Below, piece by piece: positions 1-8,472 of a stretch of 64,000 nt of DNA. The position numbers and the translations under genes are program-made. Where the stretch lies: positions 62,001 through 126,000 of the forward strand of contig NZ_LQOM01000016.1 in the NCBI RefSeq assembly GCF_002101595.1, in the 5' to 3' direction. The notes below the pieces were generated by a model that had not been told where the DNA came from, searched no databases, and saw nothing but the letters and a program-made list of their open reading frames with translations. How positions within the stretch are numbered: the first letter of the stretch is position 1; each line of letters begins with the position of its first letter. The DNA is from Mycobacterium celatum. GTDB lineage: Bacteria > Actinomycetota > Actinomycetes > Mycobacteriales > Mycobacteriaceae.

Positions 1-44
1 ACGGCATGGTGCGCCGGATTCGGCCGCGCGGCACGGAATCATCC

Positions 45-1454
45 TTAGGCTGCGTCATGGGGCTCCATCCCGTAGTGCAGGCCCCGGTCACGCACCCAGG
101 CGTCGTGCAGCTTGCCGAGCGGTGTGATGGGTTCAGCGACCCCATCAAGGTCGTCCAATATCGAGCGGGCGTAGACAGTGGCGCCCAGCGCGACGAACAG
201 CGAAGAAGCGAGCACAATGCGGGGGAAGAAAACCAGATCATCGGGCGCAGTCATACGACGCACCGGGTGGCATGGCGCACGAAGATCAATCAAGGCGCGG
301 ATGACGCGTAATGAGCTGTCGTGGGTAACGGTGACCGGCTGCGGAGCGAGCACCTCGTGGGAGAGCTCCGCCATCCACTGGTATGCCTCGTCTGCGGATA
401 ATGTGAAACCTCCAGCGAAATAACCTAACTCGTCCATCAGGTCGCGCACCTCATGCTTGCGTCCGTCAACTGTTGCGCGCACCATCGCAACAAATGAGCG
501 GCGCACATGCTCCGGCAGCACCTTGACGCAGCCGAAGTCGACGAATCCGACGCTGCCGTCTGGGCCGAAACAGTAGTTGCCGGGGTGGGGATCGACGTTG
601 AGCAGGTTCGCGTGCCGGTACGAACCATAAGCAAACCGCAGAATCACCTCTGCCCAAGCGTTCTTGAGTCCTTGGTCGGCCTGTTGCGCAGCGGCCCAGT
701 CCATTCCGTCGAGGTACGTCATGGTGAGCACCCGATCACCGCATGCTTGATCAATGATCTGTGGGACGCGTATAAACGGATGGCCGTGGTAGAGCTCGCT
801 GAAGGCGGTGATGTTGGCGGCCTCGTGGCGGTAGTCGATTTCCTCGGCGATGCCGGCAGCGATCTCGCGGGTCATCTGTCGTGGATTGGCCGCCATCGCG
901 TTACCCGACGCCGAGACAGCGAACCGAAAGAACGTCGCGAGCAATTCAGTGTTGGCCAGATCGTCGCGGATCGCCTCCGCGGCACCGGGGTACTGAATCT
1001 TGACCGCAACATCGCGGCCGTCGTGCAGCACTGCGCGGTGGACCTGTCCGATGGACGCCGCCGCCATCGGCTCGTCGGCAAACTCAGCAAATATCTCCCT
1101 GACGGGTTGGCCCAGATCAGCCTCCAGCACGTTTCTAGCCAAAGCCGGATCCATCGGGGGCGCATCGGCCTGCAGCCGAGCGAGCGCCGCCTGATACGGC
1201 GAAAAGCCGCCATTCCCAATAGCTTTGGCGTCCACCATGGATAGCAGCTGGCCGGCCTTCATGAGTACACCCTTGGAGTGACCCAGTAGTTCCGCATACC
1301 GGTCGGCCGTGCGTTCGTGAAAGCGCTCTACTGCCGCCCCGTCGCCGGTCTTCTCCCGCAGTGCCGCCACCATCCGCCCGCCTGCGGCCCGCGCGGTGAA
1401 GCCCGCCAATGGCATGGTGCGGCGGAGCCTCCCGCGGGGTACCGGATCTCCCAT
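45..1454 (-). CDS. ABC1/UbiB-family atypical protein kinase
   Basis: A 469-residue member of the ABC1 (AarF/UbiB/ADCK) family of atypical kinase-like proteins, which are linked to quinone or lipid metabolism in other organisms; its substrate is unknown. Visible hallmarks in order are KAGQ near residue 66 (KxGQ motif), AAASIGQVHRA near 130 (the Ala-rich nucleotide loop), VAVKIQYPG (the lysine strand), DPHPGN near 290 (catalytic loop) and VDFG near 305 (metal-binding Asp). A strong AGGAGGT Shine-Dalgarno precedes the ATG. It diverges from a TetR gene, with a palindrome at 1491-1510 between the two starts, so it is probably under that regulator. The family call is firm; the role is inference. 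Confidence 0.9.
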   Translation of the reverse strand: MGDPVPRGRLRRTMPLAGFTARAAGGRMVAALREKTGDGAAVERFHERTADRYAELLGHSKGVLMKAGQLLSMVDAKAIGNGGFSPYQAALARLQADAPPMDPALARNVLEADLGQPVREIFAEFADEPMAAASIGQVHRAVLHDGRDVAVKIQYPGAAEAIRDDLANTELLATFFRFAVSASGNAMAANPRQMTREIAAGIAEEIDYRHEAANITAFSELYHGHPFIRVPQIIDQACGDRVLTMTYLDGMDWAAAQQADQGLKNAWAEVILRFAYGSYRHANLLNVDPHPGNYCFGPDGSVGFVDFGCVKVLPEHVRRSFVAMVRATVDGRKHEVRDLMDELGYFAGGFTLSADEAYQWMAELSHEVLAPQPVTVTHDSSLRVIRALIDLRAPCHPVRRMTAPDDLVFFPRIVLASSLFVALGATVYARSILDDLDGVAEPITPLGKLHDAWVRDRGLHYGMEPHDAA

Positions 1455-1490
1455 AGCGACCTCCTAGCGGCCCGTTGACGGAACCGCTAA

Positions 1491-1510
1491 AGTATTCACT
1501 TGTGGATACT
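1491..1510. promoter_or_regulatory. Palindromic operator between the ABC1 kinase and TetR genes
   Basis: AGTATTCAC-TT-GTGGATACT is an inverted repeat with 8 of 9 arm positions matching. A second short palindrome (AAGT-GAGA-ACTT, 1511-1522) adjoins it. It lies 24 bp before the TetR ATG and about 36 bp before the kinase ATG, the usual place for a TetR autoregulatory site controlling both directions. Binding is inferred. Confidence 0.55.
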
Positions 1511-1534
1511 AAGTGAGAACTTAGGGAGCGGTCA

Positions 1535-2131
1535 ATGCCGGCAACGCCAACCCGAGAACGGCTGGTCACCGAGGCGATGCGACTCTTCGGTGAGCAGGGC
1601 TACCAGGCAACCAGCGTCGCGCAGATTGAAGCTGCGGCTGGCCTCGCACCGGGATCGGGCGCGCTCTACCACCACTTCAAATCGAAGGAGGCGCTGCTGG
1701 AGGCCGGCATCGATCGGCAGCTGGACCGCCGCCATGCCATGCGCGATATGCGCAAACTATTCGCCGGGCTCGGTGACCTACGCAGCGAACTGACCATGCT
1801 GGGCCGGTACGTGCTGACCGTACTCGACGAGGAAACCCAACTGCTCCGGATCGCGTCCCGCATTCCATCGGGTCAGTCGGCTCGACTCACCCACGCCTAC
1901 GCGGCATTGTTCGAGGGGCTCTACGCCGAACTCGCCGACTGGGTGACCGGCTGGATCCCAACGATTAGCCAACGGGACGCCGCGGCCATCGCTGCCGTCG
2001 GCGTCAACGCGTTGCATGGCAAACGGGCAACAAGCGCCGTGTTCCATGCGTCGGGAGCGGGTATGTCCGACGACCAATACATCGCGGAGTGGACGGCGAT
2101 GCTCGCCAGTCGGATCGAATCGCTGAGGTAG
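1535..2131 (+). CDS. TetR-family transcriptional regulator
   Basis: A 198-residue TetR/AcrR repressor. The N-terminal 55 residues carry the typical DNA-binding domain (RERLVTEAMRLFGEQGYQ, then an Ala-rich recognition segment and ALYHHFKSKEALL). The remainder is a helical ligand-binding domain with no signature that would name a ligand. It diverges from the ABC1 kinase and lies just upstream of the membrane/MoxR operon, the position of Rv3167c in M. tuberculosis as I recall it. The palindrome at 1491-1510 is the likely operator. It may control the kinase, itself and possibly the downstream operon. Confidence 0.88.
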   Translation: MPATPTRERLVTEAMRLFGEQGYQATSVAQIEAAAGLAPGSGALYHHFKSKEALLEAGIDRQLDRRHAMRDMRKLFAGLGDLRSELTMLGRYVLTVLDEETQLLRIASRIPSGQSARLTHAYAALFEGLYAELADWVTGWIPTISQRDAAAIAAVGVNALHGKRATSAVFHASGAGMSDDQYIAEWTAMLASRIESLR

Positions 2132-2156
2132 CGGCGCGGGAGGCCGCCGTGTCAGG

Positions 2157-3158
2157 ATGAGGAAAGCCCCTGCCGCAACAGCGGCAGGTAACCGGTCGAT
2201 TGGTGTGCCAATGCCCGGGGTCGACAAGGCGACGGGCCGCGTGGTCGCGGTGATCGTGCTCTTGGTCTTGGTTGCTGCGTCCCTGCGCGGGTACCTGCCC
2301 GGCGTCGAGCAGCAGTCACCGCAAGAACCGCCGCGCAGTTCGGCGTCGCTGCCATACGTGGTGGCGCTGCTGGCCGTCTCGCTGGCGATCGTCGGCGCAT
2401 CCCTGATCGTCCGGTTGCGTGATCCACGCAGGCCGGCCCCCAGCGCCGGCGGTCTGCCCGACCGATTGAGTCGCGGGACGGCGCGCCCGGGCTGGCGGAT
2501 ATTGCTGATCGGCGCCGCGGTACTCGTGGTCTGGCTGCTGATCGTCTGGCTGCTGGCGCGGTTCATCGGGCCGCACGGGCTTCGCGCCGCTGACCTCCCA
2601 GGCGCAACCGAAACGACCGCTCCGACGCCGCGGCCCGAAGCCCCGCCGCCGTCCGAGCCGCGCAACGACGGCGGCGACGGCGACGTGCTGGGCTACCTGG
2701 CGCTGAGCGCAGTGACGTTGGTCCTGCTGCTCGCGGTGGGAGCCGTCGCCGCCGTGCGTGGACGGCGCAACGCCAAGCCGCGCCCGATCGCCGCCGAACC
2801 GTTCGAACCGTCAGCGCCGGCGGCGACATCCGAATCACTAGCGCGCGCAGCAGAACTCGGCCTGGCCGAGATCGGTGATCTCAGCCGCGAACCGCGCGAG
2901 GCGATCATCGCGTGCTATGCGGCGATGGAGCGCGAATTGGCCCACGTCCCGGAAGCCGTCCCGCAAGATTCCGACACACCCACGGAGGTGCTGACCCGGG
3001 CCGTCGAACACCATGCGCTGCATGCCGATAACGCCGCGCGGCTGGTGAGCCTGTTCGAAGAGGCGCGGTTCAGTCCACATGTGATGAACGAAAGCCATCG
3101 CGAAACTGCCGTAGGTGTGCTGAATCTTGTGCTGGCCGAATTGCGGAGCGCGGTATGA
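2157..3158 (+). CDS. DUF4129-type membrane protein
   Basis: A 333-residue membrane protein. Hydrophobic segments are visible at about residues 27-42, 65-83, 117-138 and 182-200, separated by Pro/Arg-rich linkers. The C-terminal cytoplasmic part (from EPREAIIACYAAMEREL to NLVLAEL) resembles the DUF4129 domain that accompanies MoxR ATPases and DUF58 proteins. It overlaps the next gene by 4 bp (ATGA) and opens a five-gene operon equivalent to Rv3166c-Rv3162c. The start could instead be the ATG at 2211, 18 codons in. Function is unknown; a role in envelope assembly or MoxR-assisted maturation is inferred from context. Confidence 0.8.
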   Translation: MRKAPAATAAGNRSIGVPMPGVDKATGRVVAVIVLLVLVAASLRGYLPGVEQQSPQEPPRSSASLPYVVALLAVSLAIVGASLIVRLRDPRRPAPSAGGLPDRLSRGTARPGWRILLIGAAVLVVWLLIVWLLARFIGPHGLRAADLPGATETTAPTPRPEAPPPSEPRNDGGDGDVLGYLALSAVTLVLLLAVGAVAAVRGRRNAKPRPIAAEPFEPSAPAATSESLARAAELGLAEIGDLSREPREAIIACYAAMERELAHVPEAVPQDSDTPTEVLTRAVEHHALHADNAARLVSLFEEARFSPHVMNESHRETAVGVLNLVLAELRSAV

Positions 3159-3637
3159 GACGCCTGGTGATCTTGAGCGTTTTGGGCATCATCGGTGTCG
3201 AGGTCGCGGCGCTGCCGGTGCACGACCGCCGGCTCGTGCTGTGGATATCGGGTGGGGCGGTGGCATTCGCTCTGCTCAACATCCGCCGATTCCTCGCCCA
3301 TAGCGCCGAACCGGCGCCAGACGCGGCCACCGACGAGCTGGGAAAGCCGTTGCGCGACTGGCTGTCCCGCACCGAGACGTTGATTCGCTGGTCGGACTCC
3401 ACCCGAAGGGACTGGGACCGCCACCTGCGGCCGATATTGGCGCGGCGGTTCGAAATGACCACGGGGCAAAAGCAGTCCAAAGATCCGGAAGCATTTCACG
3501 CCACCGGCCGCATGCTCTTCGGCCCGCAACTGTGGGCCCTGGTCGATCCCAACAACGTCGCGCAATCCGGTGGGCACGAACCGGGGCCGGGCCGGGCGGC
3601 ACTCGAGGAAATACTGCAACGGTTGGAGCAGGTATGA
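3155..3637 (+). CDS. Small membrane protein of the MoxR operon (Rv3165c-like)
   Basis: A 160-residue protein with two N-terminal hydrophobic segments (about residues 3-18 and 26-42), followed by a soluble, charged C-terminal part rich in Arg and Trp (KPLRDWLSRTETLIRWSDST). I recognise no enzyme motif. Start and stop codons overlap both neighbours by 4 bp, so it is translated as part of the DUF4129-MoxR-DUF58 operon. The position matches Rv3165c in M. tuberculosis. It is probably a structural partner of the MoxR system, which is inference from context only. Confidence 0.75.
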   Translation: MRRLVILSVLGIIGVEVAALPVHDRRLVLWISGGAVAFALLNIRRFLAHSAEPAPDAATDELGKPLRDWLSRTETLIRWSDSTRRDWDRHLRPILARRFEMTTGQKQSKDPEAFHATGRMLFGPQLWALVDPNNVAQSGGHEPGPGRAALEEILQRLEQV

Positions 3638-4593
3638 CGATGCCGGCTGAGGTCACCACGGCCCGCTGCGAGGCAGTGCTCGACGAAATCGAACGTGTGG
3701 TGGTCGGAAAGCGTTCCGCGCTCACTCTCATCCTCACCACCGTGCTCGCGCGGGGTCACGTGCTCATCGAAGACCTGCCCGGCCTCGGCAAGACGCTAAT
3801 CGCCCGGTCCTTCGCCGCCGCGCTCGGTCTGGACTTCACCCGCGTGCAGTTCACGCCCGACCTGCTGCCGGCGGACCTGCTGGGCTCGACTGTCTACGAC
3901 ATGCAGTCAGGACGCTTCGAGTTTCGCGCCGGACCGATCTTCACCAACCTGCTGCTCGCCGACGAGATCAACCGGACGCCGCCTAAGACCCAGGCGGCGT
4001 TGCTGGAGGCCATGGCCGAAGGTCAGGTCAGTATCGACGGTGAAACCCACCGGCTGCCAACTCCTTTCATCGTCTTGGCCACCGACAACCCGATCGAGTA
4101 TGAAGGTACCTACCCGTTACCGGAGGCGCAGCTGGATCGATTCGCGGTTCGGCTGGAACTGCGCTACCTCTCCGAGCGCGACGAGACATCGATGTTGCGT
4201 CGCAGGCTGGACCGCGGCTCGACCGAGCCGACGGTGCAACAGGTGGTCGATGCCCATGATCTGCTGGCCATGCGCGAATCCGTGGAACAGGTCAGCGTGC
4301 ACGAAGACGTGCTGCACTATGTGGTGTCGTTGGCAAACGCGACCCGGCATCATCCCCAGGTCGCCGTGGGGGCCAGCCCTCGTGCGGAGCTCGACCTGGT
4401 GCAGCTGGCCCGCGCCCGCGCGCTGCTCCTGGGCCGCGATTATGTGATTCCCGAGGATGTCAAGGCGCTCGCGGTTCCGGCGGTGGCACACCGGATCACG
4501 CTCCGACCCGAGATGTGGGTGCGGCGAATCGTTGGCTCGGACATCGTCGAGGAACTGCTGCGCCGCCTGCCGGTTCCGCGGGCGCGGTCGTGA
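3634..4593 (+). CDS. moxR3: MoxR-family AAA+ ATPase
   Basis: A 319-residue AAA+ ATPase of the MoxR group, chaperone-like proteins thought to remodel or insert cofactors into client proteins. The Walker A loop is LPGLGKTL near residue 50, Walker B is LLADEINR near 110, and sensor 1 is in ATDNPIEYEGTYPLPEAQ near 150; the C-terminal lid follows. The ATG at 3634 overlaps the previous stop (ATGA), a better choice than the open frame extending to 3532. The DUF58 gene follows with a GTGA overlap, the classic MoxR-DUF58 pairing. The position corresponds to M. tuberculosis moxR3 (Rv3164c). Confidence 0.9.
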   Translation: MTMPAEVTTARCEAVLDEIERVVVGKRSALTLILTTVLARGHVLIEDLPGLGKTLIARSFAAALGLDFTRVQFTPDLLPADLLGSTVYDMQSGRFEFRAGPIFTNLLLADEINRTPPKTQAALLEAMAEGQVSIDGETHRLPTPFIVLATDNPIEYEGTYPLPEAQLDRFAVRLELRYLSERDETSMLRRRLDRGSTEPTVQQVVDAHDLLAMRESVEQVSVHEDVLHYVVSLANATRHHPQVAVGASPRAELDLVQLARARALLLGRDYVIPEDVKALAVPAVAHRITLRPEMWVRRIVGSDIVEELLRRLPVPRARS

Positions 4594-5843
4594 CCCAACC
4601 GCAGGAAATGCAATTGCGTTGGCGCGCCTCGGCGTTGACGCGGACGGTGGCCACCTGTGCGGGGGTGGCGCTGGCCGCCGCGCTGATCAGTTCGCGCTGG
4701 CAACTGCTCGCGTTCGCGGCGCCGCTGCTCGGCGTGCTGAGTTCGATCGGCTGGCAGCGGCCGCTGCCGAAAGTTCGGATCCAGGCCGAGCTCAGTTCGC
4801 AACGATGCTTCGAAACCGAGCAGACACAGGTCAACGTCTCGGCGGCAACGGATAGCGGCGGTGTCGCAGTGGCTCTCAGGGTGACAGCGGTGGAAGGCAT
4901 GCGATTGGAGGTTCTCGATCGCAGCTCCCGCCAACGGCAGACGGTGGCCGCCGTGGCCGACCGCTGGGGTCGCTACCCGGTCCGGGCCACCGTCGACGTC
5001 GTCGCACACGGAGGATTGTTGACGGGAACGGCGACCGCGGATGCCGCACACGTCACCGTGTTTCCGCTGGCGCCACCGCAATCGACACCGCTTCCGCAGA
5101 CCGAGCTGCTGGATCGCATCGGCACCCACCTCACCCGCCACATCGGCAGCGGCGTCGAATACGCCGACATCCGCGCCTATGTGCCCGGTGACCAACTGCG
5201 CACGGTCAACTGGCCGGTGAGCGCGCGCCGCGGCCGCCTGCACGTGACGCAACGGTTGACCGATCGGGCCGCCGACGTGGTGGTCCTCGTCGACACGTAT
5301 CCGCAACCGCCGGGCCCGGCGAGCGAGGCCACCGAGCGCATTGTGCGCGGCGCCGCCCAGGTGGTGCAGACCGCGCTGCGCAACGGTGACCGGGCCGGCA
5401 TCGTGGCACTGGGCGGCCGCCAGCCGCGCTGGCTGGGCGCCGACATCGGGCAGCGACAGTTCTATCGGGTCCTCGACACCGTGCTGGGCTCCGGCGACGA
5501 ATACGAAACCACCACAGGCACTCTCGCACCGCGCGCTGCGGTCCCGCCGGGTTCGATCATCGTCGCCTTCTCCACGCTGCTCGACACCGAGTTCGCGCTG
5601 GCGCTGATCGACTTGCGCAAACGCGGCCACCTCGTGGTGGCGGTCGACGTCCTGCAGGGCTCCCCGTTCGGAGAACACCAGGATCCGCTGATCGGCCGGC
5701 TGTGGGCGTTACAGCGGTCGGCGATGTACCGCGACATGGCCACGATCGGTGTCGACGTGGTGGCCTGGCAGCCCGACCGCACTCTGGACCAGTCGATGCA
5801 CGCGGTGCCCGATCGCCGCCGCCCGGTGACGGGACGCCGCTGA
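4590..5843 (+). CDS. DUF58 domain protein paired with MoxR
   Basis: A 417-residue protein starting at a GTG that overlaps the moxR stop. Two hydrophobic segments occur near the N-terminus (about residues 20-35 and 42-52). The DUF58 signature sits near residues 195-235 (EYADIRAYVPGDQLRTVNWP, then SARRGRLHV), followed by a von Willebrand A-like segment starting VVVLVDTYPQ. DUF58 proteins are habitual partners of MoxR ATPases and are probably remodelling substrates or adaptors. It corresponds in position to Rv3163c. Translation of the next gene overlaps by one base. Confidence 0.85.
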   Translation: MTQPQEMQLRWRASALTRTVATCAGVALAAALISSRWQLLAFAAPLLGVLSSIGWQRPLPKVRIQAELSSQRCFETEQTQVNVSAATDSGGVAVALRVTAVEGMRLEVLDRSSRQRQTVAAVADRWGRYPVRATVDVVAHGGLLTGTATADAAHVTVFPLAPPQSTPLPQTELLDRIGTHLTRHIGSGVEYADIRAYVPGDQLRTVNWPVSARRGRLHVTQRLTDRAADVVVLVDTYPQPPGPASEATERIVRGAAQVVQTALRNGDRAGIVALGGRQPRWLGADIGQRQFYRVLDTVLGSGDEYETTTGTLAPRAAVPPGSIIVAFSTLLDTEFALALIDLRKRGHLVVAVDVLQGSPFGEHQDPLIGRLWALQRSAMYRDMATIGVDVVAWQPDRTLDQSMHAVPDRRRPVTGRR

Positions 5844-6313
5844 TGATCCGCGTCCTGTCGATCTCCTGTGGCTTGCTGATGGTGGCGGCCGTCGGCATAG
5901 GGACGCACGGCCAGACATTGGTCGCCGCGGTGTTGGCCGCGGCGGCGGTGGTGGCCGGCACGGTGTTTCGGCCGGCCGCAACACTTGCCGTGCTGCTGAC
6001 CGTCGCGGCCGTCGTGCTGGCCAATCCCGCGCCCACCGTGGCAGCGGTTTCGGGCCTCGCAGCAGCCGGGTACCTCGTGCTCCGCCACGCCACCGGCCTC
6101 GATATGGTGAGCGGCGCGAGCATCCTTGGCGCCGTGGGCTTTACGCTCGCCGGTTTGGTCGCCACCGCCTTCCCGCTGGAATTGCCGTGGTTGCCGCTGG
6201 TGGCGCCGCTGGCCATCTTGGCGATCTACGTGGTAGCGATTCGTCCGTTCACGGCTGATCCGGGGGATCGGGGTCTCCGTCCAGGAGCTCCTCCGGATGG
6301 TGGGCGTGGTTGA
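5843..6313 (+). CDS. Membrane protein at the end of the MoxR operon (Rv3162c-like)
   Basis: A 156-residue, very hydrophobic protein with about five membrane segments (residues 3-20, 25-40, 44-60, 62-78 and 90-135) and a short Gly/Pro/Arg tail. I recognise no catalytic motif. The ATG shares a base with the DUF58 stop, so it is coupled. Its 3' end overlaps the end of the convergent DUF222-HNH gene by 65 bp; the atypical Gly-rich tail lies in that overlap, which suggests the 3' end was altered when the HNH gene arrived. Function unknown. Confidence 0.72.
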   Translation: MIRVLSISCGLLMVAAVGIGTHGQTLVAAVLAAAAVVAGTVFRPAATLAVLLTVAAVVLANPAPTVAAVSGLAAAGYLVLRHATGLDMVSGASILGAVGFTLAGLVATAFPLELPWLPLVAPLAILAIYVVAIRPFTADPGDRGLRPGAPPDGGRG

Positions 6314-7619
6314 TTTCGGGTGGACCGCTGCCGTCGGTCCAGCCGAGCCGGCCACTGTCCGTGACGACCGTATGCAGTTCGCCGCGGCTGGTCGCGCCAT
6401 GGTCCCCGCCGCAGGCGAAGTGCAGCTTGTCGGCGTCGGTGCGGCCGCCGCGGGCCCAGTCCGGTGAATGATGAACCTCGCACCGGTAGCCCGGAACGAC
6501 GCAGTTAGGGCGGGTGCAGCCGCGATCACGTGCATAGCAGATCAGTCGTTGGTCGGCGGTGGCGACGCGTTTCTGCCGGCCCAGATACAGCGGCCGCTTG
6601 ATGTGGTCGTCGAACACCGCCAGGTAGTGAATCGCGTTGGCAGCCATACGGATCAGGTCCCGCATCGGCAGCCGGGAACCGCCGCCCGTTCTCGCCGGTG
6701 CCGGCATCGGCATCGACGAATCGTGGAAGGCATGGGCGGCGCGGTCGAGTTCGCCCAGCGTGGTGATGACGACCACGGTGACGGGGTGGCCGCGATGCAT
6801 ACCGAGTCGTCCGGAAGCGATAGCCGTCTCCATGGCGAGCTTGAATGCATCGTGGCAACGCTGGGCTGCTGTGCGATCGTCGCGCGCCTCGGGGTCGCTG
6901 CCTTCGGGTTGGTGACGACCGGGCCGCACCGCGGCTTCGATGGCCTCGAAATAGGCCCGCGCCACCGGGTCAAGTAGACCGGTCAGCCGCGACATGCCAT
7001 CGGGGCCTTGGGAACCGAGATGCAGCCCGCGGCGGCGTGCCCGATCCTCGTCGGTGAAGTTGCCATCGGGGTTGAGGTAGTCAGCGATGCGCTCGCCCAG
7101 CTTGGTCACGATCCCGGCATCGACTTTGGTCGCTTCCTGGACCAGCCTGCGCTCGGCCTTGGCCACCTCTGTCGGGGATACCGCGGCCGGCAGCACATCG
7201 ACTGCCCGGCACACCGCGCGGATGTGGTCCTCGCCGACCGTGCCGGCCTCGACGGCGGCGGCCAGCGCGGGTAGCTCGGGCGGCACCGGCGGCCCGGTCA
7301 ACGAGCGGCGCGGCCGAATTCGGGCCGCGAGTTTGAGCCGGCGAGTGATTTCGTTCGGGGTGATGCGCAGCCGTTTCCATAGTGCCGCGCGCACTTGTGC
7401 GGTGGACTCGTTCTCGTCGGGCGGGTCGGCGATCTCGCCGAAATATCGGTACATCAGCCCGCGGTTGGTGCGTTCCTGGGTCTCCAACCGCTCCGCGACA
7501 TCGACGCGAAAGCTGTTGCCCACCATAGACGAAGACGTTTCACGGAGCACGTCATGGGCAGCGTCGATCGCGTCGAGAGCGGCGCTGATCCGCTCCCGTG
7601 CCTGATCCGCTGAACCCAT
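6249..7619 (-). CDS. DUF222/HNH endonuclease-domain protein (13E12 repeat family)
   Basis: A 456-residue protein of the mycobacterial REP13E12 family. Residues about 30-330 form the DUF222 region (LETQERTNRGLMYRYFGE, then the ITPNEITRRLKLAARI stretch). The C-terminal part carries an HNH-like nuclease motif: CTRPNCVVPGYRCEVHH, then W.RGG and the distal C and H residues in FACGGDHG. Members occur in many dispersed copies per genome and are associated with phage-like insertion sites, but they are not transposases. It converges with and overlaps the Rv3162c-like gene by 65 bp, which fits late insertion here. Nuclease activity is inferred from the motif. Confidence 0.88.
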   Translation of the reverse strand: MGSADQARERISAALDAIDAAHDVLRETSSSMVGNSFRVDVAERLETQERTNRGLMYRYFGEIADPPDENESTAQVRAALWKRLRITPNEITRRLKLAARIRPRRSLTGPPVPPELPALAAAVEAGTVGEDHIRAVCRAVDVLPAAVSPTEVAKAERRLVQEATKVDAGIVTKLGERIADYLNPDGNFTDEDRARRRGLHLGSQGPDGMSRLTGLLDPVARAYFEAIEAAVRPGRHQPEGSDPEARDDRTAAQRCHDAFKLAMETAIASGRLGMHRGHPVTVVVITTLGELDRAAHAFHDSSMPMPAPARTGGGSRLPMRDLIRMAANAIHYLAVFDDHIKRPLYLGRQKRVATADQRLICYARDRGCTRPNCVVPGYRCEVHHSPDWARGGRTDADKLHFACGGDHGATSRGELHTVVTDSGRLGWTDGSGPPEINHAHHPEELLDGDPDPPDQP

Positions 7620-7710
7620 GCCCCGACGCTATGAAGGCACGCTGACAAACCAAGGGGCCGGCAAGCGCCGCCCACACGAGCCTGTGGATGAAAGCTCAAC
7701 TGTGGATAAC

Positions 7711-8472
7711 TCAGCGGCGGATCTGCCGGCGATTGCGTTCGCTGATCTCGGCGTAGCGGGCACCGAGATCACTGGTGTCCGACAGCGCGCCGGAGATCGC
7801 CTGCTCGGCGGCCAGCGCCGGATCGGTCACGGCGGCAGCCCCGGAAACGTAGATCTGCTTTAGCCCGGCCATGATTGGCGCCGGCACCTCGGCGATCTGA
7901 CCGGCCAACTCGACGGCCCGGTCCAGCAGCCCCTCATGCGCGACGACCTCGGTCACCAGTCCGATCTGTAAGGCGCGCGCGGCGTCGATCACCTCACCGG
8001 TCATCGACAGCCGACGCGCCATCGCCGCACCGACCAGCTGCGGCAGCCGCGCCGTCATCCCACCGCCGGGCAGAATGCCCACCCGCGCATGGGTATCGGC
8101 GAACACCGCTCGCTCCGAGGCGATCAGGAAGTCGCACCCCAACGCCATCTCCAGCCCGCCGGTGAACACCGGGCCATTGATCGCGCCCACGATTGGCGTG
8201 GCCATCTCACCCACCCGGGTGATGCAGTTGTGCGTCTGGTACCGCTCGAAATACGCCGGGCCTTCGCGCTGGGCCTGCTTCAGATCGACCCCGGCACAAA
8301 ACGCCGGATCGACCCCGGTGAGCACCACGGCCCGCACCGACGGATCCGCATCGGCCTCGCATAAAGCGACGTACAACGCTTCGATCAGCTCGCTGTTCAA
8401 CGCGTTTCGCGCATCGGGGCGGTTCATGGTCAGCACCCGCACCGCGCCGACGTCGTCGCCAAGAACGGTCAT
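7711..8472 (-). CDS. Enoyl-CoA hydratase/isomerase-family protein coupled to nuoN
   Basis: A 253-residue crotonase-fold protein. The oxyanion-hole segments are visible (FCAGVDLKQA near residue 62 and GPVFTGGLEMALGCDF near 105). The first catalytic Glu is kept in GGLEM. At the usual second Glu position the sequence reads ADTHARVGILPGGG, without an aligned Glu, so classic hydration is doubtful and another crotonase chemistry is possible. The ATG overlaps the nuoN stop (ATGA), so it is translated as a fifteenth gene of the nuo transcript. The open frame continues upstream to 8841, but that part is antisense-like noise inside nuoN. Confidence 0.85.
   Translation of the reverse strand: MTVLGDDVGAVRVLTMNRPDARNALNSELIEALYVALCEADADPSVRAVVLTGVDPAFCAGVDLKQAQREGPAYFERYQTHNCITRVGEMATPIVGAINGPVFTGGLEMALGCDFLIASERAVFADTHARVGILPGGGMTARLPQLVGAAMARRLSMTGEVIDAARALQIGLVTEVVAHEGLLDRAVELAGQIAEVPAPIMAGLKQIYVSGAAAVTDPALAAEQAISGALSDTSDLGARYAEISERNRRQIRR

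Noticed and set aside
7701..7709. DnaA-box-like TGTGGATAA (also at 53557-53565)
   Set aside because: Single isolated copies, no cluster, no AT-rich unwinding region and no dnaA or dnaN nearby; not an origin.
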